A stretch of DNA of 64,000 nucleotides. It comes from Mytilus californianus (taxonomy: Eukaryota > Mollusca > Bivalvia > Mytilida > Mytilidae). The notes beneath the pieces are model-generated. The model ran no database searches, was not told the DNA's origin, and saw only the letters and a list, made by a program, of their open reading frames with translations. Where the stretch lies: NCBI RefSeq assembly GCF_021869535.1, contig NW_026262604.1, positions 56,134,247 through 56,198,246 of the forward strand. Direction: 5' to 3'. The position numbers were made by a program, and so were the translations under genes. Of this stretch, positions 57,601 through 60,600 are shown piece by piece (the first letter of the stretch is position 1; every line of letters begins with the position of its first letter).

Positions 57601-60600
57601 AAAAGAAAAACAAATCTGATATACAGCAAAAACGATGACTACTGAATCAGAGGCTCCCGACTATGTACATGCACATCCAGAATGTGCATGGCGGGATTAA
57701 CATTTTTGCGGCCGCCCCCTTTTTTTCCCTAATCCTACTTACCGTGGAACCGTAAACTTCAACTGTAAAATTAGTTGGTGCACGTATAACTACTTTTCGT
57801 TTTGTCCTAAAAGAAATCTTCGTAGGTTCTGATAATTCTTCTGATTTGTCCATAGCTTGTACTTTGATTATATAAGTCGACGATGGTTTCAGTTTACTGA
57901 TTAAAAGAGATCTTAGTGTCGTCTGCTTCACATTAGAAATTTTATTACCCAACATTTTCCACGTGACTCGATAGCCTGAAATTAAATTTCGTTTCGTTTT
58001 TGGACGTCTCCATTTTATTTTGATTGATGTTGGTGTGCTGTCTTTAATTTTCAATCCTCTTGGAGGTCCAACCGCTACTTCAGAATCTGCAAAGATATAA
58101 AATAAATCCATCCGTGAAAAATTATATTATTTCATTAAAGCATGTTAAAACCCTACATGTTCTAAAACGAAAAGGCAATATCATTAAGCAGATAGAATGC
58201 ATATACTTCCCGTTCCAATCTCTAGTAGTAGGGTTGACATTTTAAATGAAATTTTATAATGTGAAACTATTAAGATAAAAATAAATAAATAAAAAAGATA
58301 AACTTTCTTGACCGAGACGATAGCAGTACACTTCAGTATTGTCTGTTTTGGTTTTAGCGACAAGAAAACCCTACTTACATGTAACTTACCAAGCGAATTC
58401 TTGACCGAGACGATAGCAATAGACTTCAGTATTGTCTGTTTTGGTTTTAGCTACAAGAAAACCCTACTTAACTTACCAAGCGAAGTCTTGACCGAGACGA
58501 TAGCAGTACACTTCAGTATTGTCCGTTTTGGTTTTAGCGACAAGAAAACCCTACTTAACCTACCAAGCGAATTCTTAACTGAGACAATAGCAGTACACTT
58601 CAGGTTTGTTGGTTTTTGGTTTTAGCGACAAGAAAACCCTATTTAACTTATCAAGTGTATTCTTGACCGAGACGATAGCAGTACACTTCAGTGTTGTCTT
58701 TTTTGGTTTTAGCGACAAGAAAACCCTACTTAACTTACCAAGCGAAGTCTTGACTGAGACAATAGCAGTACACTTCAGGTTTGTTGGTTTTTGGTTTTAG
58801 CGACATGAAAACCCTATCTAACTTACCAAACGTATTCTTGACAGGATCTGACCACTTGCTTTCCTTTCTTCCTCGGACAGCTTTCACGGAAAACTCGTAT
58901 GATCCATTGGATGTTATCACATTCAACCTTTTGACCTCAACTTTCGTCGTATTTAAATATTTATATTGATCTTCTCCAGGAATGTTTCGATACCTAAGGG
59001 TAAATTGTGTGCTCCGTTTCGAATTTCTGTATTTGTCTATCCATTTCACACGGAATACATTTGGGGATATGGCGTATGCACGCAAGCCCACTGGCGGTGC
59101 TAAACATCGGACTTGACAAAGCAAGCAAACTGGAAAAAATACAAATACAAATACATTGGCGAAGACATTTTAACGTGGGCTCTTTTTATATTTATGTTCT
59201 TTTTCATTCAAATTTGTGCATTACTCTAGGCTAAATATGAAGACGATCATAAAAACAACAGAAACATGAATGACAAAACTAAACATATAAGTTCAAATTA
59301 CTCAATCGATTTTTTAAAGCATAGCCTAGAAACTTCCAATGATATAGATTATCGGCTAATGTCACCATCGGAGACAATCGTAGTAAAAACACGAGATAAA
59401 ACATTATACATTTATTTCCCGTGCCGGAGGGAGATCTGAAGATTTGTTCACCCAAGAATATTCATATTTCACGAGGACTCTGCCCGAGGGAAATATGATT
59501 TTTCGAGGGTGAGCAAATCTACATATCTCCCGAGGCAAAGGGAAATGAATGAGAATGAAATATGATGATTTGTTCACTGACACGTGGGATAGTCTCAACC
59601 AATCAAATATTGATTAAACTATCAATATGTTTAAACAGTGGAATAAAATCATTTATTTCATCCTCAGACATTTGATAAAAACATTCGCTAAACATTTGCA
59701 TACTTTTGTCAGGATCGCTCGATACCGAAAATTTAAAAACCAAGGATCTATATATACAACATGTTGTGATGACGTGTGACCCCCAAAAAGCCTAAAGAAA
59801 ACCAAAAATACAAAAGGCACACCTGTGCCTGTTTCGCTCACCTGGTGAAAAAAATCGCAAGTTTTCTAATAAGGATTGATTCTTATATTCACATATTATA
59901 GCTTCTCTTTGTGTTGTTGATCATTTTTGCAATTTAGATGTTTAACTTAGCTCCTTTTGTTTTTATATAATTGGCAAAATTGCAAAAAAAATATCAGTAT
60001 TACAGGGGCAATAACTTCAAATTTTGTGCAGTTAATCTTTTAAGCCAGTTCCTATAATTTTCTATAAAAAACAGCAATACTGCAGAAATTGAAAAATGTA
60101 TATTTTAGGGGTAATTATTCCAAGACAAGTTTACAGATCTTTCTGAAATTTTCAGAGTTAAAAGATCTTGTCGTGTTGATCACTGTTGCAATTTACACTT
60201 TAAAGCTAGCTCCTATATTTTTTCACATTAACAGCCAAAAACTGCAAACAAAAATGATTATTTCAGGGACAATAACTCCAAAACAGGTGGACAGGTTTTA
60301 CTCCAATTTTTAAGGCAGGTACATCTGGTTGTGTTGAACCTTTTTGCAGTTTACACTTTTAACATAGCTCCTATAGTTTTCATGATAACAGTAAACAACT
60401 GCTAAACATTGGAAATAACTCGATATTCCTGAGGCAGGTTTTTTAAGTTTTCTCCAATTTTCAGTGTGGATACATCTTGTAATGTAGATAATTTTTTTGT
60501 AATTTACTCTTTTAACCTAGCTTCTATAGTTTTAGAAACACTGACAAGGAAATGAAAAAAAAAGATTGATATTAACATTTCAGCATGTTCAGGGCCATTA

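Noticed and set aside
58308-58800. Plus-strand frames with a 29-residue repeat (LTETIAVHF)
   Set aside because: The 87-bp minisatellite has a length divisible by three, so frames stay open by chance; the meaningful signal is on the minus strand (splice donor copies).
59404-59598. Minus-strand 64-residue frame as an alternative first exon
   Set aside because: Lies in a foldback repeat and has no signal peptide; exon 1 at 62045-62084 gives a better one with matching phase.
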